A DNA stretch of 37,735 nucleotides from an uncultured Lachnospiraceae bacterium (GTDB taxonomy: Bacteria; Bacillota_A; Clostridia; Lachnospirales; Lachnospiraceae): NCBI GenBank assembly GCA_905207905.1, contig CAJLNC010000019.1, positions 1-37,735 of the forward strand, in the 5' to 3' direction. The position numbers and the translations under genes were made by a program. Below, one piece after another: positions 25,597 to 33,439 of this stretch (the first letter of the stretch is position 1; every line of letters begins with the position of its first letter). The notes below the pieces were generated by a model. The model did no database searches. It saw only the letters and a list, made by a program, of their open reading frames with translations, and had not been told where the DNA came from.

Positions 25597-26604
25597 ATGA
25601 AAAAACTGCTGTTTATTTACAATCCAAAAGCGGGAAAGGGAGAGATCCGGAGTCAGCTGTCCCACATTCTGGAAGAGTTGGCGAAACAGGATTATGAGAT
25701 TGTGATTCATCCCACCAGGGAGGCACAGGATGCAGTGCGGGTGGTAAGAGATCAGGGGGAAGGATTTGATCTTTTAGTGTGCAGCGGCGGCGATGGAACC
25801 TTGGATGAGGTGGTTACAGGAATGCAGCTGGCAGGACTCAGGACGCCTCTTGGCTATATCCCGGCAGGGAGCACCAATGATTTTGCAGCCAGCCTGGGCA
25901 TTCCAAGACAGATGCGCAGGGCAGCAAAGGTGATTACGGAAGGAATACCTTACGAGTGTGATCTTGGAAAGCTGAATGACAACTATTTTGTGTATGTGGC
26001 AGCTTTTGGCGTATTTACAGATGTATCATACAAAACCAGCCAGGACTGGAAAAATATGCTGGGTCATTTGGCTTATATTCTGGAGGGGGTAAAAAGTCTT
26101 TCCAGCGTAAAGAGCTGGCGGATGCGTATGGAGAGTGCAGAATATTCCGGCAGCGGAGAGTTTTTCTATGGTATGATCACCAATTCCAACTCTGTGGGAG
26201 GCTTTAAGGGAATCACCGGAAAAAATGTGACCCTGAATGACGGTATGTTTGAGGTGACTCTCATACGGAAACCAGAGAACTTTATTGAGTGGCCTCTGAT
26301 TATCAATGCCCTGGTAACCGGGGAAAAAAATCCTTATGTGATTTCTTTTAAAACTTCCCGTCTGGAGGTGTTTGGCCAGGACGAGGTACCCTGGACCAGG
26401 GACGGTGAGTACGGAGGCAGCCACTGCCACACTGTGATTGAGAATCTGCCCAAAGCATTTTCCATTCTGATACCGGAGCATCCCGAGGCGCTTCAGGAGG
26501 ACAGTGGCAAACAGGAGATGGTCAGCGGCTGGGAGGAAGAGTCTTTCAGGGAACTGGGACAGCCGGAGCTGGCGGTGTCCAGAGAAAAAATGGTTACAAA
26601 ATAG
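25597..26604 (+). CDS. Diacylglycerol kinase family lipid kinase (DagK/YegS/BmrU-like)
   Basis: 335 residues of the DAGK catalytic family, which phosphorylates diacylglycerol or related lipids. Seen: the N-terminal strand FIYNPKAGKG, the nucleotide-binding CSGGDGTLDEVVTGM, GYIPAGSTNDFAASLGIP, and the C-terminal beta-rich domain with FEVTLIRKP. The frame starts at a GTG (25585) that lies inside the ribosome binding site; the ATG at 25597, 9 bases after AGAGGTG, is the better start. Residues after about 300 are charged and look unstructured. It faces the convergent MATE gene with only 2 bases between stops. Confidence 0.9.
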   Translation: MKKLLFIYNPKAGKGEIRSQLSHILEELAKQDYEIVIHPTREAQDAVRVVRDQGEGFDLLVCSGGDGTLDEVVTGMQLAGLRTPLGYIPAGSTNDFAASLGIPRQMRRAAKVITEGIPYECDLGKLNDNYFVYVAAFGVFTDVSYKTSQDWKNMLGHLAYILEGVKSLSSVKSWRMRMESAEYSGSGEFFYGMITNSNSVGGFKGITGKNVTLNDGMFEVTLIRKPENFIEWPLIINALVTGEKNPYVISFKTSRLEVFGQDEVPWTRDGEYGGSHCHTVIENLPKAFSILIPEHPEALQEDSGKQEMVSGWEEESFRELGQPELAVSREKMVTK

Positions 26605-26606
26605 AT

Positions 26607-27938
26607 TTAGTACCCATATTTTTTCCTGTATTTGAGGAACATGGCGGCAGATAGGCCGATGGAGGCCAGCTCTGCTGCAGGTGTGGCCAGCCACACGCCG
26701 GTTACGCCAAATAAGGCGGGCAGGAGCAGCATGGCGGTCACCATGAATACAAAGGAGCGGGAAAACGCCAGTACAGCGGAGATCAGTCCGTTGGATAAGG
26801 CGGTAAACATACCGCTGGCAAATACGTTAAAGCCGATAAAGAGCAGAGCAAAGGAGCAAATTCGGTTTCCAATGACTGCCAGATTGTATACCGGGTTGTC
26901 CGGGCGGGCAAATACGGATACCAAAGGCTCTGTCACAGCAAGGGAAATGACCAGTGTCAGGACAGCAATCGTTCCGATGATTTTAAGACTCATGCGTACT
27001 AATTTTTTCAATTTTTCACGGTTCTGTTCTCCGTAATAAAAGCTGATCATAGGTGCTACACCGTAGGAATATCCGGTGTAGAGGGAGGTGGCGAACATCA
27101 GCACATACATGATAATAGTGATGGCTGCCACACCGTTTTCTCCCACGTATTTTAACATGGTCCAGTTGAACATCATGGTGACAATACCGGTTACCAGTGC
27201 AGTGGCCATCTCGGAGCTTCCGTTGGCAGCAGCGTGGATCAGCGTTCGAATTCTGCATACCGGTTTTACAAAATGAAGCAGGCTGTTTTTGTTAAAAAAG
27301 ATTACCATGCCCACGAGAGCTGTCACAGAATATCCCAGGCCAGTGGCGATGGCTGCGCCTGCGATCCCCATGGAGCATACGTCGATCAGTACATAGTCCA
27401 GTACCATGTTCATTACGCCGCCGGCAAGGGAGCAGATCATGGAGAGGGTGGATTTACCGGCTGCGATCATATACAGCGTAAAGTTGTTCATCAGAAGGAT
27501 GGGGATGGTAAAGAGCAGATAGCGGCTTAAGTAGGCATGACAATAACCAGATACCGCGGAGGACAGATTCATACGGTTAAAAATGTCATCCATTACCCAG
27601 TAGCCAAGACCGGACATAAGCAGCCCGGCCAGAATATTTACACCGATCAGAAAGGTAAAATCCTCATTGGCTTCCTGGATCTTCTGTTCTCCCATTTTGC
27701 GCATAATGACTGCGCTTCCGCCTGTGGCCAGCATGGTGGAGATAGCGGTGACTAAGGAAATGATTGGCGCAGTGAGATTGACGGCGGATAAGGCGTCCGT
27801 TCCGATCAGATTGGATACGAACAGACCATCCACCATAGTATAAAAAGACATGAATACAGTCATGACAATCGTAGGGATGGAAAACTTCAGCACATTTCCC
27901 AAGGAAACCGGCTTGCTGTATGCAGTTTCATTTGACAT
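26607..27938 (-). CDS. MATE family multidrug or metabolite exporter
   Basis: 443 residues with about twelve membrane helices in the MATE pattern. The N-terminal half has PTIVMTVFMSFYTMVDGLFVSNLIGTDALSAVNLTAPI and the second half repeats it (MYVLMFATSLYTGYSYGVAPMISFYYGEQN). Export of cationic compounds by sodium or proton antiport is the family role. The frame extends to 27971, but the ATG at 27938 has AAGGAGG 8 bases upstream. The promoter at 27977-28007 has a 19-base spacer carrying a dyad, and the divergent gene encodes a BmrR-like regulator, so this exporter is very probably induced by a ligand of that regulator. Confidence 0.92.
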   Translation of the reverse strand: MSNETAYSKPVSLGNVLKFSIPTIVMTVFMSFYTMVDGLFVSNLIGTDALSAVNLTAPIISLVTAISTMLATGGSAVIMRKMGEQKIQEANEDFTFLIGVNILAGLLMSGLGYWVMDDIFNRMNLSSAVSGYCHAYLSRYLLFTIPILLMNNFTLYMIAAGKSTLSMICSLAGGVMNMVLDYVLIDVCSMGIAGAAIATGLGYSVTALVGMVIFFNKNSLLHFVKPVCRIRTLIHAAANGSSEMATALVTGIVTMMFNWTMLKYVGENGVAAITIIMYVLMFATSLYTGYSYGVAPMISFYYGEQNREKLKKLVRMSLKIIGTIAVLTLVISLAVTEPLVSVFARPDNPVYNLAVIGNRICSFALLFIGFNVFASGMFTALSNGLISAVLAFSRSFVFMVTAMLLLPALFGVTGVWLATPAAELASIGLSAAMFLKYRKKYGY

Positions 27939-27976
27939 AAATAAAATCCTCCTTGTTTTTCTTTTGTACATCGCCT

Positions 27977-28007
27977 ATGATAAACCGTACAGTAACAGTA
28001 CAGTCAA
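27977..28007 (-). promoter_or_regulatory. MerR-type promoter and operator of the MATE gene
   Basis: On the minus strand TTGACT (28002-28007) and TATCAT (27977-27982) are separated by 19 bases, the hallmark of MerR-activated promoters. The spacer holds ACTGTAC-TGTT-ACTGTAC, which includes GTAC-N7-GTAC flanked by AC-GT symmetry. Transcription would start near 27970, about 32 bases before the MATE start codon. The site also overlaps the leader of the divergent merR-type gene. Confidence 0.8.
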
Positions 28008-28021
28008 GGGGGATTTATAAA

Positions 28022-28855
28022 ATGTTGAAAGAAATGAATCGGTTATTTACCATTGGCCAGTTTGCAGCGCTCCATGAGATCAACAAAAAGACCTTAATGT
28101 GGTATGACGAAATCGGTTTACTGAAGCCGGCTTGTATCAAAGAAAACGGTTATCGCTATTACAACTATCAGCAAAGTTCAACTTTGGAAACGATTTTAAT
28201 GCTGCGGGAGCTGAACGTATCCCTGGAGGAGATCAAACAGTTTATGGAAAACCGTACCATAGACCGCTTTGACGGGCTTTTGAGGGAAAAGATCAAAGAA
28301 CTGGATCAGACTATTTCCCATTTAAAATCCGTTCAGAAAATATTAACCAATCACCAGCAGGATATGGAAACACTGCGCTCTCTGGACGTATCCTCCATGT
28401 GTCTCATTGAAAAACCGGAACATTATCTGGTGGCTGTGCAGATGAGTGGGCAGGAAACTTTTGAGCAGGAAATTGAACAGGTGATTGCAGAGACAAAGAA
28501 ATACCGGCTTCGCCGTCTTCATGATGCTTCCTATGGCTCTATGCTTCCGGTAGAGCATTTGCTGCAGGGAAGATTTCAGGAATACACAGCGTTATACATC
28601 GAAATGCCGGATCCGGTTTCTGCAAAAGGTCTTCATCTGCAGCCAGCTGGTACCTACTTAAGAGCCTTTTGCAAGGGAAGCTGGGATCGAATTCCGGATA
28701 GATACAAAGAAATCCTTGCTTATGCGAAAAAGCAAGGATTGTCTTTGCAGGGTTATGCCTATGAAACGGGGATCAATGAGCTGATCATTGAAAATATGGA
28801 AGACTATATTACTCGAATCGAGATACCGGTAAAGCCTGCGGAAGGTTTATTTTAG
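28022..28855 (+). CDS. MerR family regulator with GyrI-like effector domain (BmrR-like)
   Basis: 277 residues, the size of BmrR. The N-terminal winged helix (about 6-75) has FTIGQFAALHEINKKTLMWYDEIGLLKPACIKENGYRYYNY. A coiled-coil dimerisation helix follows (about 82-115), and then a GyrI-like ligand-binding domain (about 125-277) with YTALYIEMP and AGTYLRAFCKGSWDRIPDRYKEI. The start at 28022 has AAGGGGG about 9 bases upstream; frames reaching back to 27953 would run across the operator and are less likely. It should bind the dyad between itself and the MATE gene, and activate export when a bulky ligand binds. Its last 9 bases overlap the end of the convergent aldehyde dehydrogenase gene. Confidence 0.9.
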   Translation: MLKEMNRLFTIGQFAALHEINKKTLMWYDEIGLLKPACIKENGYRYYNYQQSSTLETILMLRELNVSLEEIKQFMENRTIDRFDGLLREKIKELDQTISHLKSVQKILTNHQQDMETLRSLDVSSMCLIEKPEHYLVAVQMSGQETFEQEIEQVIAETKKYRLRRLHDASYGSMLPVEHLLQGRFQEYTALYIEMPDPVSAKGLHLQPAGTYLRAFCKGSWDRIPDRYKEILAYAKKQGLSLQGYAYETGINELIIENMEDYITRIEIPVKPAEGLF

Positions 28856-30226
28856 GAACATGCGAACCAGCGTTTCCTTCAGCTTTCCGTAAGGCTGATA
28901 ACGCATGGGCAGATCCAGGAAGGTTTTTTTGTCTACTATGCTTTTATAGTGGGTGAAGGTATCAAAGCCGGCTTTGCCGTGGTAGGCTCCCATGCCGCTT
29001 TCGCCAAAGCCGCCGAATCCCATTTGGCTGGTAGCCAGATGGATGATGGTGTCATTGATACAGCCTCCCCCAAAGCGGCAGCGGCTGGTGAGAAAGTCTG
29101 CATTTTTCCTGCTGGAGGTAAACAGATACAGGGCCAGAGGGTGGGGAAGGCTTTCCACTTTTTCCGCTGCTTCAGAAAGATCCCGGAAGGTAAGGATGGG
29201 AAGCAGGGGGCCGAAGATCTCCTGCTGCATGGCAGGACTTTCGAAGGTCTGATGTTCCAGAAGTGTGGGCTCCATCTTCAGTGCTTTTTCGTCAAAACTG
29301 CCTCCGTAGGTGACAGCCTCAGGATCCAGAAGCGTTTTCAAACGGTGGAAATGTTTCTCGTTAATGATTTTTCCGTAGCGTATGTTTTCTAAAGGAGAAG
29401 AGCCGAACTGGCGGCGAATCTCTTTTTTTAATTCTGCTGTCAATGCGTCTTTGATCTTGCGGTCACAGTAAATATAGTCCGGAGCCACGCAGGTCTGTCC
29501 GCAGTTTAAAAATTTTCCGAATACGATACGCCTGGCAGCCAGTTTCAGATTGGCGGTTTCATCCACAATGCAGGGGCTTTTGCCTCCCAGTTCCAGAGTG
29601 ACAGGAGTAAGGTGCTCTGCCGCATGACGAAGCACCTCCTTTCCCACCGCCTGGCTTCCGGTAAAGAAAATATAGTCAAATTTCTGGTTTAAAAGAAACT
29701 GATTTTCCTGGCGGCCTCCGGAAATTACGGCAACGTAGTTTTTCGGGAAGCAGTTTGCCAGGACTTTTTCAATGACAGCGCTGGTAGCGGGAGAGTAGGC
29801 GCTGGGTTTTACCAGGGCAGTATTTCCTGCGGCAATGGCATCGATGAGAGGCTCTAAAGTGAGCATAAAGGGATAGTTCCAGGGACTCATGATCAGCACG
29901 GTACCGTAGGGCGAGGGCTTTTGATAGCTTCTGGATACATACTGAGCCAGGGGAGTGGTTACCCGGCGCTCTTTTGCATAGGAAGGCAGATGACGGATCA
30001 TGAAAGTGAGTTCAGAGAGCACCATGCCGGTCTCGCACATATAGCTTTCCATGCTGCTTTTTCCCAGATCTTTGTGAAGGGCATTTTGGATTTCCTTTTC
30101 CCGGCAAAGAATGCAGGCCTTCAGCTTTTTGAGAACCTCCAGTCTTGTTTTTACCGGAAGGGTGGCGCCAGAGGCAAAGTAGTTTCGCTGTTTTTTTATA
30201 ATAGAAGTAATTTCCAGTTCGTTCAT
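28847..30226 (-). CDS. NAD(P)-dependent aldehyde dehydrogenase (class 3 type)
   Basis: 459 residues, short as in the class 3/YwdH group. Catalytic residues are present: N117 in SPWNYPF, the general base E212 in LELGGKSP, and the nucleophile C246 in NCGQTCVAPD, plus FTGSQAVGKEV. It oxidises aldehydes to acids, often medium- or long-chain ones in this group. The C-terminus with MRYQPYGKLKETLVRMFLK is amphipathic and could touch the membrane. AGGAAAGGAG precedes the ATG. The start overlaps the alcohol dehydrogenase stop in an ATGA arrangement, so the two enzymes probably act in sequence: alcohol to aldehyde to acid. Confidence 0.92.
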   Translation of the reverse strand: MNELEITSIIKKQRNYFASGATLPVKTRLEVLKKLKACILCREKEIQNALHKDLGKSSMESYMCETGMVLSELTFMIRHLPSYAKERRVTTPLAQYVSRSYQKPSPYGTVLIMSPWNYPFMLTLEPLIDAIAAGNTALVKPSAYSPATSAVIEKVLANCFPKNYVAVISGGRQENQFLLNQKFDYIFFTGSQAVGKEVLRHAAEHLTPVTLELGGKSPCIVDETANLKLAARRIVFGKFLNCGQTCVAPDYIYCDRKIKDALTAELKKEIRRQFGSSPLENIRYGKIINEKHFHRLKTLLDPEAVTYGGSFDEKALKMEPTLLEHQTFESPAMQQEIFGPLLPILTFRDLSEAAEKVESLPHPLALYLFTSSRKNADFLTSRCRFGGGCINDTIIHLATSQMGFGGFGESGMGAYHGKAGFDTFTHYKSIVDKKTFLDLPMRYQPYGKLKETLVRMFLK

Positions 30227-31470
30227 GGAAGGGACTCCTTTCCTGGTATAATATTTTTATGGGGCGGCTCCTGCTGTACAAAGGGCCGGTAAAACTGCTC
30301 CAGCTGTTTCCGGCTGAAAAGTTTCGGCACAGGATAGAGGGGATTGGCTTCTTTTGCGGCAAAATAGGCCAGCCTGGGGATATCTTTTTCTTTTACCTGA
30401 ATGGAAGAATCCAGTAACTGGAAGGATGCTTTTAGCTCTTTCACAGCCTGGATAAACAGTGCGGCTCCTTCCCTGTGAGAGCGGGAGCCATCGCAGAGTC
30501 CTGCGGCAACGGCCAGACGGTGCAGTTTTTTGTGGGCAGAAGAACCGTAGGCTTCCAGTACATAGGGAAGCAGGAGCGCATTGGCCAGCCCGTGGGGGGT
30601 TCCGTAGCGTCCGCCCAGAGAATGGGCCACTGCATGTACATAGCCGACATAGGATACGGTAAAAGCGCTGCCGGCCAGGTAGGCAGCCTTCAGCATTTTC
30701 TTCCTTGCATCCAGGTCACTGCCGTCTTTGTAAGCCTTGGGCAGGTTTTCAAAGATCAGAGCAACTGCCTCCAGGGCATCCTTTCTGGTCTGTCTGATGG
30801 TGGAACGGCCGATATAGGCTTCCACAGCATGGGTCAGAGCATCCATACCTGTAGAGGCAGTGAGAGAGGCAGGAAGAGAGCAGGTGATTTTAGGATCTAA
30901 CAGGGCGTAGGCCGGGATCAGACAAAAATCATTGATCGGGTACTTATGGTGGGTCCTGCCGTCTGTGATTACAGCTGCCAGGGTAGTTTCACTCCCTGTA
31001 CCGGCGGTAGTGGGGATGGCGATGAGAGGAGGCAGCTTTTTATGGATCTTTAGCAGTCCTTTCATTTTTTCCAGCGACTGGCCAGGTTTTGCGATTCTGG
31101 CTCCGCAGGCTTTGGCGCAGTCAATGGAAGAGCCGCCGCCAAGGGCGATGATTCCCTGGCAGTTATGAGCCAGATACAGTTCCCTGGCCTCCTCCACATT
31201 TACCACAGTGGGATTGGGGGTGGTGCGGTCGTAGATCCAATAGTTGATTTCCTCCCAGTCTAAAAGTTCACAAAGAGGGGTCAGAAGTCCGGCTTTACGG
31301 ATCCCCTTGTCTGTGACGATGAGCAGGGAGGAGATTTTTTTTTCTTTCAGCAGTTTGGGCAGGCTGAAAAAGCCTTGGATGATTTCCGGCTTCCGGTAGG
31401 GAAGAAGAGGAATGACAGCACGAAAACCGGTCTGGAACAGACGGCAGAAAATACGTTTTCCTATGAACAT
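30223..31470 (-). CDS. Iron-containing alcohol dehydrogenase
   Basis: 415 residues from the ATG at 31470 (GAGGT about 8 bases upstream); the frame extends to 31506 without a better site. A group III (Fe-ADH) fold is shown by the NAD-binding GGGSSIDCAKA, IPTTAGTGSETT, and the metal-ligand regions TASTGMDALTHAVEAYIG and VHAVAHSLGGRYGTPHGLANA. These enzymes interconvert alcohols and aldehydes, with the metal held by one Asp and three His. It is the first gene of a two-gene operon with the aldehyde dehydrogenase. A consensus promoter and a 6-base-arm dyad lie upstream, suggesting repression by an unidentified factor. Confidence 0.92.
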   Translation of the reverse strand: MFIGKRIFCRLFQTGFRAVIPLLPYRKPEIIQGFFSLPKLLKEKKISSLLIVTDKGIRKAGLLTPLCELLDWEEINYWIYDRTTPNPTVVNVEEARELYLAHNCQGIIALGGGSSIDCAKACGARIAKPGQSLEKMKGLLKIHKKLPPLIAIPTTAGTGSETTLAAVITDGRTHHKYPINDFCLIPAYALLDPKITCSLPASLTASTGMDALTHAVEAYIGRSTIRQTRKDALEAVALIFENLPKAYKDGSDLDARKKMLKAAYLAGSAFTVSYVGYVHAVAHSLGGRYGTPHGLANALLLPYVLEAYGSSAHKKLHRLAVAAGLCDGSRSHREGAALFIQAVKELKASFQLLDSSIQVKEKDIPRLAYFAAKEANPLYPVPKLFSRKQLEQFYRPFVQQEPPHKNIIPGKESLP

Positions 31471-31550
31471 AATCAGTACCTCACAGTCTCTGGTATTGGT
31501 GTACAAAGGACAATAGGTGCCGTCCCTTGCATATGGATTTCTTTTGCAAT

Positions 31551-31569
31551 TAGTTCAATATTAGAACTA
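31551..31569. promoter_or_regulatory. Dyad operator candidate upstream of the alcohol/aldehyde dehydrogenase operon
   Basis: TAGTTC-N7-GAACTA with perfect 6-base arms and an A/T-rich centre (AATATTA). It lies just downstream of the predicted start of transcription (near 31576), a position suited to repression. Confidence 0.5.
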
Positions 31570-31582
31570 TAAAACAAAGACA

Positions 31583-31611
31583 ACGATAGCACTTTTCCGG
31601 GAGGATGTCAA
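31583..31611 (-). promoter_or_regulatory. Promoter of the alcohol/aldehyde dehydrogenase operon
   Basis: On the minus strand a perfect TTGACA (31606-31611), 17 bases, then TATCGT (31583-31588), about 113 bases before the start codon. Confidence 0.7.
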
Positions 31612-31709
31612 TCATTTTTGTGTATTTCTGTTTTGGCGTTCTGTTTATGAACTGCTGTTCGGAGGGATCTTGCAAAGCGCTTCGACACTGTCTGCAGATT
31701 CGACGATAT

Positions 31710-31773
31710 AAAAAAGACGTTGATGTTGCAAACTGCTAATTTGGGCGGATTTTGCAACATCCTCGTCTTTTTT
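31710..31773. terminator. Strong bidirectional terminator after metQ (GATGTTGCAAAA family)
   Basis: AAAAAAGACG (31710-31719) pairs with CGTCTTTTTT (31764-31773), and GATGTTGCAAA (31722-31732) with TTTGCAACATC (31751-31761), around an 18-base loop. T runs follow on both strands. It lies about 80 bases beyond the metQ stop codon and also shields the metQ end from the dehydrogenase promoter. Apart from this hairpin and the dehydrogenase control region I see nothing in 31471-31851. Confidence 0.85.
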
Positions 31774-31851
31774 GCTTTTTCTCTTAGAAAAAGGTTTTCT
31801 CTATTTGTTTTGTGAGAATTCTTTTTGAATAAGCTGCTGAAAGGGTCTTAT

Positions 31852-32664
31852 TTACTCCTCAAAAGGGATTACAGCTCCGTCATAAGTATCATTGATGTAG
31901 TTTTTGATGTCATCCGATTTCAAGGTGTCTACCAGAGCTTTGATTTTGTCGCTTTCCTCATTGCCCTCTTTTACTGCGATCACATTGACATAGGTCTGGG
32001 CTGCCTCGGAGTCAGATTTTTCGTATGCTAAGGCATCGTTGGCAACAGAAAAGCCTGCCTGAAGGGCGTAGTTTCCGTTCAGTACGATGAAGGAAACGTC
32101 GGGAGCCATTCTTGCCACCTGCTCAGCGGCCAGCTCTACGATCTCCACGTCAATATTTTTGGATTCAATATCATTGATAGTGGCTTCCAGACCTGTATCC
32201 TCCTTCAGGGTGATGATACCATTGTCCTGGAGCAGAAGCAGTGCTCTTGCCTCATTGGTGGTGTCATTGGGAACTGCGATAGTATCGCCGTCTGCCAGAT
32301 CTTCCAGGTTGTCTTTCTGGCCCGGATAGATACCAAAGGGCTCATAATGGATGCCGCCGGCATTTACCAGATGGGTACCCCGCTCCTCATTGAAGCTCTC
32401 CAGATAAGGGATATGCTGGAAATAGTTGGCATCAAATTCACCGCTCTCTACTACCTCGTTGGGGATGATGTAGTCGTCGAAGATTTTAATATCCAGAGTG
32501 TAGCCCTGCTCCTTAAGAAGCGGTTTTGCCTGTTCCAGAATCTCCGCATGGGGAGTGGCAGAAGCAGCCACGGTGATGGTGGTATCCTCCTGGGCAAAAG
32601 CGGTGGCGGAGAGGGTTCCCAGTACCAGGGCAGAAGTAACAAGTGCAGCAGTAAATTTTTTCAT
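31852..32664 (-). CDS. metQ: MetQ/NLPA family methionine-binding protein without a lipobox
   Basis: The substrate-binding subunit of the MetNIQ methionine importer, 270 residues from the ATG at 32664 (GGAGGAA about 7 bases upstream). The mature protein shows NLPA family blocks: ITVAASATPHAEILEQAKPLL, VESGEFDANYFQHIPYL, GIYPGQKDNLEDLADGDTIAVPND and FIVLNGNYALQAG. The signal sequence MKKFTAALVTSALVLGTLSATAFAQ is a signal-peptidase-I type (AFA cut site) and contains no cysteine, while monoderm MetQ proteins are normally lipoproteins. It could be secreted, or held by contact with MetI. An intercistronic hairpin at 32701-32739 precedes it. Confidence 0.9.
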   Translation of the reverse strand: MKKFTAALVTSALVLGTLSATAFAQEDTTITVAASATPHAEILEQAKPLLKEQGYTLDIKIFDDYIIPNEVVESGEFDANYFQHIPYLESFNEERGTHLVNAGGIHYEPFGIYPGQKDNLEDLADGDTIAVPNDTTNEARALLLLQDNGIITLKEDTGLEATINDIESKNIDVEIVELAAEQVARMAPDVSFIVLNGNYALQAGFSVANDALAYEKSDSEAAQTYVNVIAVKEGNEESDKIKALVDTLKSDDIKNYINDTYDGAVIPFEE

Positions 32665-32700
32665 AATCAATTCCTCCATTTCAGTTGTCTATTTTGAAAT

Positions 32701-32739
32701 CAGCGTCAGCAGGGAATGAAGTTCAGTATACGGACGCTG
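32701..32739 (-). other. Intercistronic hairpin between metI and metQ
   Basis: CAGCGTC (32701-32707) pairs perfectly with GACGCTG (32733-32739) around 25 bases. Such stems often protect the 5' end of a processed binding-protein mRNA so that it is made in excess of the permease. Confidence 0.45.
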
Positions 32740-32776
32740 TCATTTCTGTTTTCTATACGATTTAAGCGTAGGTAGG

Positions 32777-33439
32777 TTAAGCCTTACGTTTGTCGACTTT
32801 CTTTGCAAGAGTCATGCCTGCGCTCTGGAAGAGCTGAAAGAGCACTACCAGAAGAACTACGGTGACGATCAGAATAGGCGGATCATACCGGTGATAACCG
32901 TAGCGGACCGCAATATCTCCCAGACCTCCGGCGCCAAGGGCGCCTGCCATGGCAGTGTATCCAAGGATGGTTCCCAGAGCAATGGTGGCGTTGACAATCA
33001 GGGAAGTGCGGGCCTCCACCAGGAGAACCTTCCATATAATTGTAAAGGTGCCAGCACCCATGGAACGGGCGGCTTCAATGACGCCCTCATCCACTTCCTT
33101 TAAGGAGGACTCCACCATCCGGGCAATAAAGGGAATGGCGGCCAGAGTCAGAGAAACGATGGCTGCATTTGGGCCATAGCCTTTACCAACCAGCACGCGG
33201 GACAGAGGAATCACCAGGATCAGCAGAATCAGGAACGGAATGCTTCGCACAATGTTGGCAATCACATCCAGGATTTTGTACAGCACTCCGTTGGGCTTTA
33301 AGCCGTCCTTCGCAGAAATGGTGAGGAGAATGCCCATGGGAAGACCGAAGAGATATCCCAAAAAGGAGGACCCCAGGGTCATATATAAGGTTTCGCCGAT
33401 CCCTTTGAGGATCATATCAATTACTTCCGGACTAAACAT
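32777..33439 (-). CDS. metI: Methionine ABC transporter permease MetI
   Basis: 220 residues with five or six membrane helices, the family-typical size. The coupling loop EAARSMGAGTFTIIWKVLLVEA faces MetN. Other blocks: ETLYMTLGSSFLGYLFGLPMGI, NIVRSIPFLILLILVIPLSRVLVG, and GTILGYTAMAGALGAGGLGDIAVRYGYHRYD near the C-terminus. Its start overlaps the last bases of metN by 8 bases, and 112 bases separate it from metQ. The order metN-metI-metQ is the standard one. Confidence 0.94.
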   Translation of the reverse strand: MFSPEVIDMILKGIGETLYMTLGSSFLGYLFGLPMGILLTISAKDGLKPNGVLYKILDVIANIVRSIPFLILLILVIPLSRVLVGKGYGPNAAIVSLTLAAIPFIARMVESSLKEVDEGVIEAARSMGAGTFTIIWKVLLVEARTSLIVNATIALGTILGYTAMAGALGAGGLGDIAVRYGYHRYDPPILIVTVVLLVVLFQLFQSAGMTLAKKVDKRKA

